Positions 48,862-57,904 are shown, numbered from the stretch's first letter. The stretch: DNA of 64,000 nucleotides from Goekera deserti (GCF_010685995.1 NZ_JAAGWK010000020.1:40289-104288), one strand, 5' to 3'. Program-made: numbers and translations. The notes: generated by a model not told the origin, from the sequence alone.

Positions 48862-51423
48862 TCAGCCGGGCGCCCCGGCGCCGGACAGCGCGGGCAGCGC
48901 GGCGAGCAGCTGGTCGACCAGCGTCCCCAACCGGTCGACGGCGTCGGACGGCACCTGGCCGGGCGCGGACTCCTCGATCTCGGCACCCAGCGCGGCGATC
49001 GCGGTGGCACCCAGGTTGCCGGCCATCCCGCGCAGCGCGTGGGCGGCCCGGGCCAGCGCGGCGGCGTCCCCGTGCTGCTGCGCCGCTGCCAGGTCGGCGA
49101 CCAGGCCGGGGGCCCGCTCGGCGAAGGAGTCGAGCACCTGCTGGCGCATCGGTGCGGCGTCGGCGGCGTCGATGCCCTCGAACAGCTCGTCCAGGCGCTC
49201 GAGCACCGGGTCCAGCAGGGCATCCCGGCCCCGCACCGGGCGCGGGTCGGGCTGCTGCTCCCGGGCCGGTACCGGTGCCGGCGACGGGGTGCCCGGGGCC
49301 CGCTCGGCCGCCGAGGCGACGACCCGGCCGACGGCCGCGGCGAGCTGCTCCGGCGTCCACGGCTTGGGCAGGAAGCCGTCCATGCCGGCCTGGCGGCAGG
49401 CCAGCCGGTCGGCGTCGAAGGCGCTGGCGGTCATGGCGATGACCGGCAGCGGCGCGCGGCCGTGGGCCCGCTCGTCGGCGCGGATGCGCCGGGTGGCCTC
49501 CAGTCCGTCGGTGCCGGGCATCTGGCAGTCCATGAACACCGCCGCGTAGTCGTGCGCCCGGACGGCGGCCACCGCGGCGGCCCCGTCGGCGACGACGTCG
49601 ACGAGCAGGCCGCGTGCCTCGAGCACGGCGCGCGCCACCAGCTGGTTCACCTCGTTGTCCTCCGCGACGAGCACCCGCAGGACCGGTCCCGCGACGGCGT
49701 CCGGGCCAGCGGGGGTGGTCGGTGGGGCGGAGGCGGCCGCCGGCAGCGGCAGGTCGGCGCGGAAGGCACTGCCGGTGCCCGCCTGGCTGAGCACGGTGAT
49801 CCGCCCGCCCATGCGCTCGGCCAGCCCCTGCGCGATGCACAGGCCCAGCCCGCTGCCGCCGAACCGGCGGGTGGTGGAGGAGTCGGCCTGGCCGAACGGG
49901 GTGAACAGCCGGGTGAGCTGCTCGGGGGTCATCCCGATGCCGGTGTCGGTGACCACGACCAGCAGGCCGTCGTCGTCGCCGTCGACGGTCACGGTGACCG
50001 ACCCGCGGTCGGTGAACTTGACCGCGTTGGCCACCAGGTTGGTGACCACCTGCCGCAGCCGGGTCGGGTCGCCGCGCCGGTGCTCGGGCAGGTCGTGGGA
50101 GCAGGCGACGACCAGCGCCAGGCCCTTCTCCTCGGCGGTGGCGCGCAGCGGCAGCACGGCGTCCTCGACGACGGTGCGCACGTCGAAGGGCACGTCCTCC
50201 AGCTCGACCGCGCCGGCCTCGATCTTGGCGGTGTCCAGCACGTCGTTGACCAGCGCGAGCAGCGCGCGACCGGAGCGCTCGGCGGCCTGCGCCCACGCGC
50301 GCTGCCGATCGTCGAGGTCGGTGCCGGCCAGCAGCGACGTCAGGCCCAGCACGCCGTTGAGCGGCGTCCGGATCTCGTGGCTCATCGTGGCCAGGAAGGC
50401 GGACTTGTGCAGCGACGCCAGTTCCAGCAGTGCCGCCTGCTCGGCGGCGGCGCTGCGGGCCCGCTCCAGCCGGGCGATCAGCCGCACCCGCTCGTCGCGC
50501 TGCAGGGCGAGCACCAGGGCGACCAGGCCGGCGGCGGCGACGAAGGCCTGGGCCAGCAGTGCCCGGGTCCAGGGGTCACCGACGGCGAACGGCCCGCGTC
50601 CGGCCATGGTCAGCGCCACGACGAACACCCCGGCCAGCAGCACGTGCAGCGCGGCGACGGTGGTGTCGAACCGGAGGGCCAGCCACATGCTCAGCGGGAT
50701 CAGCAGGAACGCCAGGGGGAGCTGCCGTTCCATGCCGAACACGGCACCGTAGGAGAGGGCGATGGCCGCGCCGACGCCGGTCAGCTCGACGGCCACCCGC
50801 ACCGAGGGCACCGCGCGGGGCAGGTCCAGGTCGGCCAGCCGGAGGACGACCGCGGTGAACACGAAGGCGCCGGTCGCGTTGCGCAGCGTCCAGGCACCCA
50901 TGGTCGGCAGCAGCGGCGCGCCCTCGACGAGCCAGATCCCCACCGGGCCGACGAACGCGGCGGTGGCCGCGCCCACCACGGACGCCATCACCAGGGCACC
51001 GAGGTCGACGGTCCGGCGCAGCTGCCAGGGGCGGCTGCCCCACCGCCGTTGCAGGGTGACCAGCACGGCGGCGCCGACCACGGCCTGCACGCTGTTCGAC
51101 AGGCCGAGCACGCTCCCCACGAGCGGGCCGGTGCCGGTGGCGGAGTTGACCACCGCGGAGAGCACCGCGAGCGCCGTGAGGTCCACGGCCAGCCGACGCG
51201 GGCGACCCCACGCCGCGGCGATCCAGAGCATGCCGACCGCGGCGGCCGGCCAGACGAGGGCGATGGTCGTGCCGTCCAGCCGGGTCAGCCGACCGGCGAC
51301 GACGGCGAGGGTGAACAGCACCGACCAGGAGACCGTCGAGACGACCGGTGCGGTCAGCAGCCAGCGCAGACGCGGGTACCGCGACCGGGTGGCGCGCGCA
51401 GGGAGCGCGGGAGGACGAGGCAC
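48862..51423 (-). CDS. MASE1-like hybrid histidine kinase with receiver and HPt domains
   Basis: About 853 residues. An N-terminal membrane sensor of eight or so helices (to about 320) resembles MASE1. HisKA follows with LATMSHEIRTPLNGVLG (phospho-accepting His), then HATPase_c with NLVANAVKFTD (N box), VVTDTGIGMT (G1) and GGSGLGLCIAQGLAE (G2). The receiver domain has VLVAEDNEVNQLVARAVL, the phospho-Asp in AVFMDCQMPGTDGLEATRR, and the Lys in GFLPKPWTP. An HPt domain near the C-terminus holds its His in ARAAHALRGMAGNLGA. This is a complete intramolecular phosphorelay; the cognate output regulator is not adjacent. GTG 51423 is tentative, since GAGGAG directly abuts it; GTG 51528 is the alternative. 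Confidence 0.88.
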   Translation of the reverse strand: MPRPPALPARATRSRYPRLRWLLTAPVVSTVSWSVLFTLAVVAGRLTRLDGTTIALVWPAAAVGMLWIAAAWGRPRRLAVDLTALAVLSAVVNSATGTGPLVGSVLGLSNSVQAVVGAAVLVTLQRRWGSRPWQLRRTVDLGALVMASVVGAATAAFVGPVGIWLVEGAPLLPTMGAWTLRNATGAFVFTAVVLRLADLDLPRAVPSVRVAVELTGVGAAIALSYGAVFGMERQLPLAFLLIPLSMWLALRFDTTVAALHVLLAGVFVVALTMAGRGPFAVGDPWTRALLAQAFVAAAGLVALVLALQRDERVRLIARLERARSAAAEQAALLELASLHKSAFLATMSHEIRTPLNGVLGLTSLLAGTDLDDRQRAWAQAAERSGRALLALVNDVLDTAKIEAGAVELEDVPFDVRTVVEDAVLPLRATAEEKGLALVVACSHDLPEHRRGDPTRLRQVVTNLVANAVKFTDRGSVTVTVDGDDDGLLVVVTDTGIGMTPEQLTRLFTPFGQADSSTTRRFGGSGLGLCIAQGLAERMGGRITVLSQAGTGSAFRADLPLPAAASAPPTTPAGPDAVAGPVLRVLVAEDNEVNQLVARAVLEARGLLVDVVADGAAAVAAVRAHDYAAVFMDCQMPGTDGLEATRRIRADERAHGRAPLPVIAMTASAFDADRLACRQAGMDGFLPKPWTPEQLAAAVGRVVASAAERAPGTPSPAPVPAREQQPDPRPVRGRDALLDPVLERLDELFEGIDAADAAPMRQQVLDSFAERAPGLVADLAAAQQHGDAAALARAAHALRGMAGNLGATAIAALGAEIEESAPGQVPSDAVDRLGTLVDQLLAALPALSGAGAPG

Positions 51424-51575
51424 CTCCTCCCATCGGCACGACCGGCCCCTGAGCGGAGGGCCGGCGGCCCACCGACCGTCCGGTCGACCCGATCGGGTGG
51501 TCGCCGGACCCACTGTGGCGCCCACCACCAGGGATGTGAGACTGGCGTCACCACCACCGTCGAGGAGGACACCCC

Positions 51576-53180
51576 GTGGCGTTCACCAGCCCGTACCCCG
51601 CCGTCGAGATCCCGGAGGTCTCCGTCCCGGACTTCGTCCTGGCCCGGTCCGCCGAGCTCGGCGACGCGCCGGCACTCGTGGACGGCTTGTCCGGGGAGAC
51701 GATCACCCACGCCGAGCTGGGCTTCTACGTCGGCCGGCTGGCCGCGGCACTGCACGCCCGCGGCCTGCGCAAGGGCGACGTCGTCGCCGTGTTCTGCCCG
51801 AACACGATCTGGTACCCGGTGGTCTTCCACGGCATCGCCGCCGCCGGCTGCGTGACCTCACCCGTCAACTCCCTCTACACGCCCGAGGAGATCGCCTTCC
51901 AGCTGAAGGACTCCGGCGCGAAGGTCCTGGTCACCATCTCGTTGTTCCTGGACCGCGCCCGGGAGGCGACGGCCGCCCACCCGGTCGACGAGATCGTCGT
52001 GCTGGACGGCGCCGAGGGGCACACCTCGCTGCGCGACCTGCTCAGCACCGACGCGCCCGCCGTGCAGGTGGACATCGACCCGGCCACCGACCTGGTCACG
52101 CTCCCCTACTCCAGCGGCACCACCGGCCTGCCCAAGGGCGTCATGCTGACCCACCGCAACCTGGTGGCCAACGTGGCGCAGTGCCGGCCGTTGATCGACC
52201 TGCACGCGGGTGAGCGGATCATCGCCGTCCTGCCGTTCTTCCACATCTACGGCCTGACCGTGCTGATGAACCAGGGCCTGCAGTGGGGCGGCGCGGTGGT
52301 CACGCTGCCCCGCTTCGACCTGGAGCAGTTCCTGCGCACCATCCAGGACCAGAAGATCACCCGCGCGTTCGTCGCCCCGCCGATCGTGCTGGCCCTGGCC
52401 AAGCACCCGCTGGTCGACCAGTTCGACCTCTCCTCGCTGGTCACCATCAACTCCGGTGCCGCCCCGCTGGACGAGTCACTGGCCGAGGCCGCGCAGGCCC
52501 GGCTGCGCAAGGGCGCCGACACCGGCGTGACCATCGCCCAGGGCTACGGGATGACCGAGCTCTCCCCGGTCTCGCACACCACTCCGGACACCGGCCGGGA
52601 GCCCGCCGGTGCCGGCCCCACCCCGAAGGGCACGGTCGGGTACGCGATCCCGAACACCGAGTCCCGGCTGGTCGACCCGGCCACCGGTGAGGACGCCGCG
52701 CCCGGCGAGCGCGGCGAGCTCTGGGTGCGCGGGCCGCAGGTCATGGCCGGCTACCTGAACAACCCGCAGGCCACCGCGGACACCTTGGACGCCGACGGCT
52801 GGCTGCACACCGGGGACGTCGCGGTGGTCGACGAGGCGGGCCGGTTCACGGTGGTCGACCGGGTCAAGGAGCTGATCAAGTACAAGGGCTACCAGGTGGC
52901 ACCGGCCGAGCTGGAGGCCGTGCTGCTCACCCACCCGGAGATCAGCGACGCCGCCGTGATCGGCGTGCGGGACGCCGAGAGCGGTGAGGAGCACCCCACC
53001 GCGTTCGTGGTGCGCACCCCGGGCTCGGGGATCACCGCCGACGACGTCATGGCGCACGCCGCCGCGCACCTCGCCCCGCACAAGAAGGTGCGCCGGGTGG
53101 AGTTCATCGAGGCCGTGCCCAAGTCCGCCGCCGGCAAGATCCTGCGCAAGGACCTCAAGGCGGTCGCCGCAGCCTGGTGA
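51576..53180 (+). CDS. 4-coumarate-CoA-ligase-type AMP-dependent acyl-CoA synthetase
   Basis: 534 residues of the ANL superfamily: activates a carboxylate with ATP and loads it onto CoA. Motifs: LPYSSGTTGLPKGVMLTHRN (P-loop), IAQGYGMTELSPVSH (A5), WLHTGDVAVVDEAGRFTVVD (adenylate binding), VKELIKYKGYQVAPAELEAV (hinge) and the catalytic Lys in PKSAAGKILRKDLK. It is close to plant-type 4CL and actinobacterial homologues, so an aromatic or medium-chain acid is a likely substrate. GTG 51576 has GAGGAGG about 7 nt upstream. Unlike the broken ligase at 23659, this copy is intact and might compensate for it. Confidence 0.9.
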   Translation: MAFTSPYPAVEIPEVSVPDFVLARSAELGDAPALVDGLSGETITHAELGFYVGRLAAALHARGLRKGDVVAVFCPNTIWYPVVFHGIAAAGCVTSPVNSLYTPEEIAFQLKDSGAKVLVTISLFLDRAREATAAHPVDEIVVLDGAEGHTSLRDLLSTDAPAVQVDIDPATDLVTLPYSSGTTGLPKGVMLTHRNLVANVAQCRPLIDLHAGERIIAVLPFFHIYGLTVLMNQGLQWGGAVVTLPRFDLEQFLRTIQDQKITRAFVAPPIVLALAKHPLVDQFDLSSLVTINSGAAPLDESLAEAAQARLRKGADTGVTIAQGYGMTELSPVSHTTPDTGREPAGAGPTPKGTVGYAIPNTESRLVDPATGEDAAPGERGELWVRGPQVMAGYLNNPQATADTLDADGWLHTGDVAVVDEAGRFTVVDRVKELIKYKGYQVAPAELEAVLLTHPEISDAAVIGVRDAESGEEHPTAFVVRTPGSGITADDVMAHAAAHLAPHKKVRRVEFIEAVPKSAAGKILRKDLKAVAAAW

Positions 53181-53208
53181 GCGCCGCCGGGACGGGAGCA
53201 GGGTCGCG

Positions 53209-53901
53209 ATGAGGGTCGTGTTCGTGCACGGGGCGTGCGTCCGGGACGGGGCGTGGTGGTGGCACCGCACCGCCGAGCTGCTGGAGCGCAGCGGCGTCCG
53301 CAGCGTGGCGTCGGCGCTGCCCAGCTGCGGGGAGACGGGTGTCGCGCCCGGGCCCGCCGGCCCGGGCCTGCCCGAGGACGTCGCCGCCGTGCGGGCGGCG
53401 CTGGCCGATGACGAGCCGACCGTCGTGGTGGCGCACAGCTACGGCGGGATCGTGGCCGCGGAGGCCGCCGCGGGCGCGGGCTCCGTCGCACACCTGCTGC
53501 TGGTGTCCAGCTACCTTCCGGAGATCGGCGAGAGCCTCTCCACCTTCGGCGGCGAGGCGCCGGCACCGTTCCTCGACGTCGACCCGGACGGCGGCACGTT
53601 CGGCGTCGTGCCCGGCCTGCTCGCCGACACGTTCCTGCAGGACTGCGACGACGACGTCCGCGCCCAGGCCCCGGCCCGGCTGGCCCGGCAGGGTCTGCAG
53701 GTCACCCAGCAGCCGGTGCGGGCCGCGGCGTGGCAGCAGCTGCCCTCGACGTACCTGGTCTGCGCCCAGGACCGGGGCACCCCGGCCGAGCGCCAGCGCG
53801 CGTTCGCCCGGAAGGCCGGCGCGGTCGTGGAGATCGACGCCGAACACCACCCGTTCCTGTCCCGCCCGGCCGACGTCCGCGACCTGGTGCTGAGCCTGTA
53901 G
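53209..53901 (+). CDS. Alpha/beta hydrolase
   Basis: 230 residues of the small alpha/beta-hydrolase type. FVHGACVRDGAWWWHRTAEL forms the oxyanion region, the nucleophile Ser lies in VVAHSYGGIVAAEAA, an acidic residue in LVCAQDRGTP, and the catalytic His in DAEHHPFLSRPADV. Similar proteins include esterases and EstC-like hydrolases; substrate unknown. It follows the acyl-CoA ligase by 28 nt on the same strand with a GGGAGCAGG ribosome binding site, so cotranscription with the ligase is likely. No signal peptide. Confidence 0.85.
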   Translation: MRVVFVHGACVRDGAWWWHRTAELLERSGVRSVASALPSCGETGVAPGPAGPGLPEDVAAVRAALADDEPTVVVAHSYGGIVAAEAAAGAGSVAHLLLVSSYLPEIGESLSTFGGEAPAPFLDVDPDGGTFGVVPGLLADTFLQDCDDDVRAQAPARLARQGLQVTQQPVRAAAWQQLPSTYLVCAQDRGTPAERQRAFARKAGAVVEIDAEHHPFLSRPADVRDLVLSL

Positions 53902-53935
53902 CCCTCGGCTGGGCGCGCCGGGACGCAGCCCCTCC

Positions 53936-53941
53936 TAAGGT
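53936..53941 (+). promoter_or_regulatory. Leaderless -10 box (TAAGGT) of the quinone oxidoreductase gene
   Basis: TAAGGT ends 6 nt before ATG 53948. Confidence 0.6.
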
Positions 53942-53947
53942 CAGGGC

Positions 53948-54937
53948 ATGCGTGCGGTGACGACGAGCGGCCCCGGTGGACCCGACGTGCTCGGCTGGGG
54001 CGAGGTGCCGGACCCGGTGTGCGGGCCGGGCGAGGTGCTGGTCGACGTCGCCGCCAGCGCCGTCAACCGGGCCGACCTCATGCAGCGCCAGGGCCACTAC
54101 CCGGTGCCGCCGGGGGCCAGCCCGGTGCTCGGCCTGGAGTGCAGCGGTGTGGTCGCCGAGGTCGGCGCGGACGTCGTCGGCTGGTCGGTGGGCGACGAGG
54201 TGTGCGCGCTGCTGGCCGGCGGCGGCTACGCGGAGCGGGTCGCCGTCCCGGCCACGCAGCTGCTGCCGCGCCCGTCCGGGGTGGAGCTGGCCACCGCCGC
54301 CGCCCTGCCGGAGGTCACCTGCACCGTCTGGTCCAACGTGTTCATGCTCGCCGGGCTGCGCCGCGGTGACGTGTTCCTGGTGCACGGCGGGTCCAGCGGC
54401 ATCGGCACCATGGCGATCCAGCTCGCCGTCCGCGCCGGTGCCCGGGTGGCCACCACCGCGGGCTCGCCGGAGAAGCTGGCGTTCTGCCGCGAGCTCGGCG
54501 CCGAGGTCACCATCGACTACCGGCAGGAGGACTTCGTCGAGCGGCTGCGCGCGGCGACCGGCGGGCACGGCGCCGACGTGGTGCTGGACAACATGGGCGC
54601 GAAGTACCTCGCCCGCAACGTCGACGCGCTGGCCACCGGCGGCCGGCTGGTGGTCATCGGCCTGCAGGGCGGCACCCGAGCCGAGCTGGACCTGGGCCGG
54701 CTGCTGGCCAAGCGGGCGACCGTGCACGCCACCGCGCTGCGGTCCCGGCCGCTGGACGGTCCCGGCGGCAAGGCCGAGATCGTGGCCGCGGTGCGGCACG
54801 AGGTGTGGCCCGACGTCGAGCGCGGGGTGGTGCGGCCGATCGTGGACCGGCGGCTGCCGATGTCCCGCGCCGCCGAGGCCCACGCCCTGCTGGAGTCCAG
54901 CACCCACATCGGCAAGGTCCTGCTCGTCCCGGGCTGA
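53948..54937 (+). CDS. NADPH:quinone oxidoreductase (zinc-free MDR family)
   Basis: 329 residues, medium-chain dehydrogenase without zinc ligands. Landmarks: ASAVNRADLMQRQGHYPVPP, LGLECSGVVAEVG, FLVHGGSSGIGTMAIQLAVR (NADPH-binding region of the PIG3 type), TTAGSPEKLAFCRELGAEVT and DNMGAKYLARNVDALATGGR. PIG3-type enzymes reduce quinones by single-electron steps using NADPH. ATG 53948 lies 6 nt after TAAGGT, so translation is probably leaderless. A weak hairpin (CCGTGC with GCACGG) lies just after its stop. Confidence 0.9.
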   Translation: MRAVTTSGPGGPDVLGWGEVPDPVCGPGEVLVDVAASAVNRADLMQRQGHYPVPPGASPVLGLECSGVVAEVGADVVGWSVGDEVCALLAGGGYAERVAVPATQLLPRPSGVELATAAALPEVTCTVWSNVFMLAGLRRGDVFLVHGGSSGIGTMAIQLAVRAGARVATTAGSPEKLAFCRELGAEVTIDYRQEDFVERLRAATGGHGADVVLDNMGAKYLARNVDALATGGRLVVIGLQGGTRAELDLGRLLAKRATVHATALRSRPLDGPGGKAEIVAAVRHEVWPDVERGVVRPIVDRRLPMSRAAEAHALLESSTHIGKVLLVPG

Positions 54938-54984
54938 GCTGGGGAGCCCGTGCCGTGAGCAGTGCGCACGGTCCCGCTCCGACC

Positions 54985-55911
54985 TCAGCCGCGCCGTGGG
55001 CCGTAGCGCTCCTCCAGCTGGGCCAGCGGCCGCCGGTCCTGCCCCGAGGCCGGTGCCCCGGCGCTGCCGTACACCCGCTGGATCCCCGGCGGGTCGACGT
55101 AGGGCGCTGCCGGGTCGACGGGGACGGCGGGGTCGAACGCCTCGTCGACGGTGACGGTGAGCTCCCCGATCTCCGTCGTCGACCCTGCCCAGAGGATCTG
55201 CTCGGCCTGATCGGCCACCTCCTCCAGGTCCGTGCCGGGCTGCACCTGGAGACCGCCGTGCAGCGCAGCGCCGTCCCGGTCCCGGCTGCACCGCGCCTGT
55301 GCCCCGACGACACCGGGCAGTGCGGCGAGCTGTTCCCGCACGTCGACCTCGATGCGGGACGCCTCGCCGTACGTCAGGCCGTCGCGACCTGTGGCCACCA
55401 GCGGCACGAGCACGCCGCCCGCCACCAGGACGGCCGTGGCCAGCACCCTGGCGCGCAGCGCGGTGGAGCGACGACGGGAGGTGCGCTCGCGCACCCGTGC
55501 GCGGACGGCGGGCAGGCAGGCCAGCACCGCACCGGACGCTGCCGGCAGCCCGGTCACCAGGACGCCTCCCGTCACCACGCCCGGTGACAGCGCGACCGCG
55601 ACGATGCAGAGCGCCGTGGCACCGGAGGCGAGGGCGAGCCCCAGCCAGGACGACGCTGCCAGCAGCAGCACCGACCCCGCGGCGACCGCGCAGGGGAGCA
55701 GGACGCCGGCGACCACGACCGCCCAGCCCCCGGCCCCGTCAGGCACCCCGTAGCTGAAGGCCCAGCTGATCCAGGCGAACCCCAGCACGGGGAGCAGCCC
55801 GATGACCGCCACGACGACGGCGAACCACGAGAGCAGCAGCGACCGCCCACCGGCGGGTGCCGCCGGCCGGCCCGCCCCCGGCGCGACAGGTGGCGAGGCG
55901 TCGGCCGGCAT
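54985..55911 (-). CDS. Multi-pass membrane protein of unknown function
   Basis: 308 residues: Pro/Ala-rich N-terminus, about four membrane helices to residue 130 (SLLLSWFAVVVAVIGLLPVL; VVVAGVLLPCAVAAGSVLLL and two more), a basic loop (RARVRERTSRRRSTALRARV), a fifth helix, then an extracytoplasmic C-terminal domain with TYGEASRIEVDVREQLAALP. Family not recognised; it resembles small stress or envelope proteins only in layout. ATG 55911 follows a TAGGGT box by 6 nt (leaderless). Confidence 0.7.
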   Translation of the reverse strand: MPADASPPVAPGAGRPAAPAGGRSLLLSWFAVVVAVIGLLPVLGFAWISWAFSYGVPDGAGGWAVVVAGVLLPCAVAAGSVLLLAASSWLGLALASGATALCIVAVALSPGVVTGGVLVTGLPAASGAVLACLPAVRARVRERTSRRRSTALRARVLATAVLVAGGVLVPLVATGRDGLTYGEASRIEVDVREQLAALPGVVGAQARCSRDRDGAALHGGLQVQPGTDLEEVADQAEQILWAGSTTEIGELTVTVDEAFDPAVPVDPAAPYVDPPGIQRVYGSAGAPASGQDRRPLAQLEERYGPRRG

Positions 55912-55917
55912 GCGCCG

Positions 55918-55923
55918 ACCCTA
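55918..55923 (-). promoter_or_regulatory. Leaderless -10 box (TAGGGT) of the membrane protein gene
   Basis: TAGGGT on the minus strand ends 6 nt before ATG 55911, in the context TAGGGTCGGCGCATG. Confidence 0.6.
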
Positions 55924-55968
55924 GGACCACCAGACCGGGATCACCCGTGCCACACCCCCGCCCGCGGC

Positions 55969-56024
55969 GATCATGGAGCCGCGTGAGCGCCGCGCCGGCG
56001 TGTCGCTCACGCAGGTCCATGATC
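55969..56024. terminator. Long two-part hairpin downstream of the PLP-enzyme gene
   Basis: The outer stem GATCATGGA (55969-55977) pairs perfectly with TCCATGATC (56016-56024). The inner stem GCGTGAGCG (55981-55989) pairs with CGCTCACGC (56004-56012), with 3x3 unpaired bases between the stems and a 14-nt loop. It lies 33 nt past the end of the minus-strand gene at 56057. Confidence 0.7.
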
Positions 56025-56056
56025 ACCGAGCGGTGGGGGGAGGGGGGAGGGCGGGC

Positions 56057-57274
56057 TCAGCGGAGGTCGGCGACGCACTGGAGGAGGTGGTCGACCTCCT
56101 CGACGGTGCTGTAGTGCATGAGGCCCAGGCGCACGGCTCCGCCGCTGTCGGCGACGCCGAAGGCGTCGAACAGCTCGCGGGCGCCGGCGTCGCCGTCCCA
56201 GGCGCAGACGTTGCGCCGGGCCAGCTGGGCGGTGACCTGCCGCGGACGGCGGCCGGCGACGGTGAACGACACCGTGGGCGTGCGGCGCTCGGCGGCGCCC
56301 AGCACCTGCACGTGCGGCAGCGAGCGCAGGCCCCGCTCCAGCCGGCGCTGCAGCGCCGCCTCGTACCTGCCGACCGCGGCCATCGAGACGGCCAGCCGGG
56401 CGCGGCGCGGGCCGGTCGTGTCCGGGCACAGGGCGGCCAGGTGCTCCACGGACGCCGCCACGCCGGCGTACAGCTCGTAGGGCGGGGCGCCGGTCTCGAA
56501 GCGGTCGGGCACCCGGTCGGTCCCGGGCGCCAGCTGGTCTGGCCACAGCTGCCCCAGCAGCGCCGGGTCGGCGACGACGGCGCCGACGTGCGGGCCACCC
56601 CACTTGTAGGCCGACACGGCCAGGAAGTCGGCGTCCAGCTCGCGCTGGTCCACGAGCAGGTGCGGGACGGCGTGCGCCGCGTCCACGTACACCAGCGCGC
56701 CCACCTGGTGGGCCCGGGCCGCGATGCCGGCGACGTCCGGGCGGGTGCCGATGGCGCTGCTGGCGGCCGTCACCGCCACCAGCTGGGTGCGCTCGCTGAG
56801 CAGCTCGTCGTACTGCCACGCGGGCAGCTCCCCGGTCTCGATGTCGACCTCCGCCCACCGCACCCCGACGCCGACCTCCTCCGCCCGCTGCACCCAGGGG
56901 CGCACGTTGGCGTCGTGGTCCAGCCGGCTGACCACGATCTCGTCACCGGGTCGCCAGGTGCGGGACAGCACCCGGGCCATCCCGTAGGTCAGCGTGGTCA
57001 TGTTGGGGCCGAGCACCACGCCGGCCGCGCGGGCGCCCACCAGGTCCGCGACCGCGCTGCGGGCACCGGAGACCAGCGCCTCGGCCCGCCCGGAGCTGGG
57101 GAAGACACCCCCGCGGTCGGCGATCGGCACCCGCATCGCCTGGGACACCGCCTGCCCGACGCTCTCCGGCACCAGTGCGCCACCGGGTCCGTCGGCGTGC
57201 ACGAACCCGTCGGAGAGCGCCGGGAACAGCCCGCGGACACGCGGGACGTCCAGCTCGGAGCCCCCCCGTGACAT
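56057..57274 (-). CDS. Cysteine-desulfurase-like PLP enzyme (VC1184 subfamily)
   Basis: 405-residue class V aminotransferase fold. The Schiff-base Lys lies in LAVSAYKWGGPHVGAVVADP, the PLP-holding Asp and His in VYVDAAHAVPHLLVD, and a cofactor-contacting block in VVSRLDHDANVRPWVQRAEE. This pattern matches the cysteine desulfurase-like VC1184 subfamily. The conserved active-site Cys loop of IscS/SufS is not obvious, so sulfur transfer is not certain; related proteins include selenocysteine lyases and ergothioneine-pathway EgtE. ATG 57274 lies 6 nt after TAGGGT (leaderless). Confidence 0.82.
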   Translation of the reverse strand: MSRGGSELDVPRVRGLFPALSDGFVHADGPGGALVPESVGQAVSQAMRVPIADRGGVFPSSGRAEALVSGARSAVADLVGARAAGVVLGPNMTTLTYGMARVLSRTWRPGDEIVVSRLDHDANVRPWVQRAEEVGVGVRWAEVDIETGELPAWQYDELLSERTQLVAVTAASSAIGTRPDVAGIAARAHQVGALVYVDAAHAVPHLLVDQRELDADFLAVSAYKWGGPHVGAVVADPALLGQLWPDQLAPGTDRVPDRFETGAPPYELYAGVAASVEHLAALCPDTTGPRRARLAVSMAAVGRYEAALQRRLERGLRSLPHVQVLGAAERRTPTVSFTVAGRRPRQVTAQLARRNVCAWDGDAGARELFDAFGVADSGGAVRLGLMHYSTVEEVDHLLQCVADLR

Positions 57275-57280
57275 GCGACG

Positions 57281-57286
57281 ACCCTA
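57281..57286 (-). promoter_or_regulatory. Leaderless -10 box (TAGGGT) of the PLP-enzyme gene
   Basis: TAGGGT on the minus strand ends 6 nt before ATG 57274, in the context TAGGGTCGTCGCATG. Confidence 0.6.
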
Positions 57287-57371
57287 GGCCAGCGTGCTGT
57301 GCCCGCCGGCCGGTCCGGACACCCCCGGGCCCCGGGGCGCCGACGTCCGGGGCCGAGGGCAGGATGGGGGC

Positions 57372-57899
57372 ATGACTGCACCCGGTACGGCAGGTGGCGG
57401 ATCCGACCAGGTCGTCGTCGTCGGCCCCGACGGACAGCCGATGGGCGCCCTCGACGTCAGCTCGGGCCACGACGGGTCCGGTGGTGGCATCACCGACCTG
57501 GTCGAGCAGCCCGCGAAGGTGATGCGGATCGGCACGATGATCAAGCAGCTGCTGGAGGAGGTGCGGGCCGCGCCGCTGGACGAGGCGAGCCGCAGCCGGC
57601 TGGCCGCCATCCACGCCTCGTCGATCAGCGAGCTGGAGAAGGGGCTGGCGCCGGAGCTGCGGGAGGAGCTGGAGGCGCTCACGCTGCCGTTCACCGAGGG
57701 CGAGACGCCGTCGGACTCCGAGCTGCGGATCGCCCAGGCCCAGCTCGTCGGCTGGCTGGAAGGCGTGTTCCACGGCATCCAGACCGCGCTCTTCGCCCAG
57801 CAGATGGCCGCCCGCGCCCAGCTGGAGGAGATGCGCCGCAAGGCGCTGCCCGGCGGCCCCGGCGTCCCCGCCCAGCCCGGCGGCGGCCAGTACCTCTGA
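57372..57899 (+). CDS. bpa: Bacterial proteasome activator Bpa (PafE)
   Basis: 175 residues. The core (about 41-160) is helical: TDLVEQPAKVMRIGTMIKQL LEEV, LDEASRSRLAAIHASSISEL, and LRIAQAQLVGWLEGVFHGIQ TALFAQQMAARAQLEEMRR. The protein ends in Gly-Gly-Gly-Gln-Tyr-Leu, the GQYL docking peptide that inserts into the 20S proteasome alpha-ring pockets and opens the gate. Bpa forms a dodecameric ring and drives ATP-independent degradation of unfolded proteins. Its presence implies a 20S proteasome (and probably Pup ligation) elsewhere in the genome. ATG 57372 is the usual MTAPG-like start. Confidence 0.95.
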   Translation: MTAPGTAGGGSDQVVVVGPDGQPMGALDVSSGHDGSGGGITDLVEQPAKVMRIGTMIKQLLEEVRAAPLDEASRSRLAAIHASSISELEKGLAPELREELEALTLPFTEGETPSDSELRIAQAQLVGWLEGVFHGIQTALFAQQMAARAQLEEMRRKALPGGPGVPAQPGGGQYL

Positions 57900-57904
57900 G
57901 CCCC

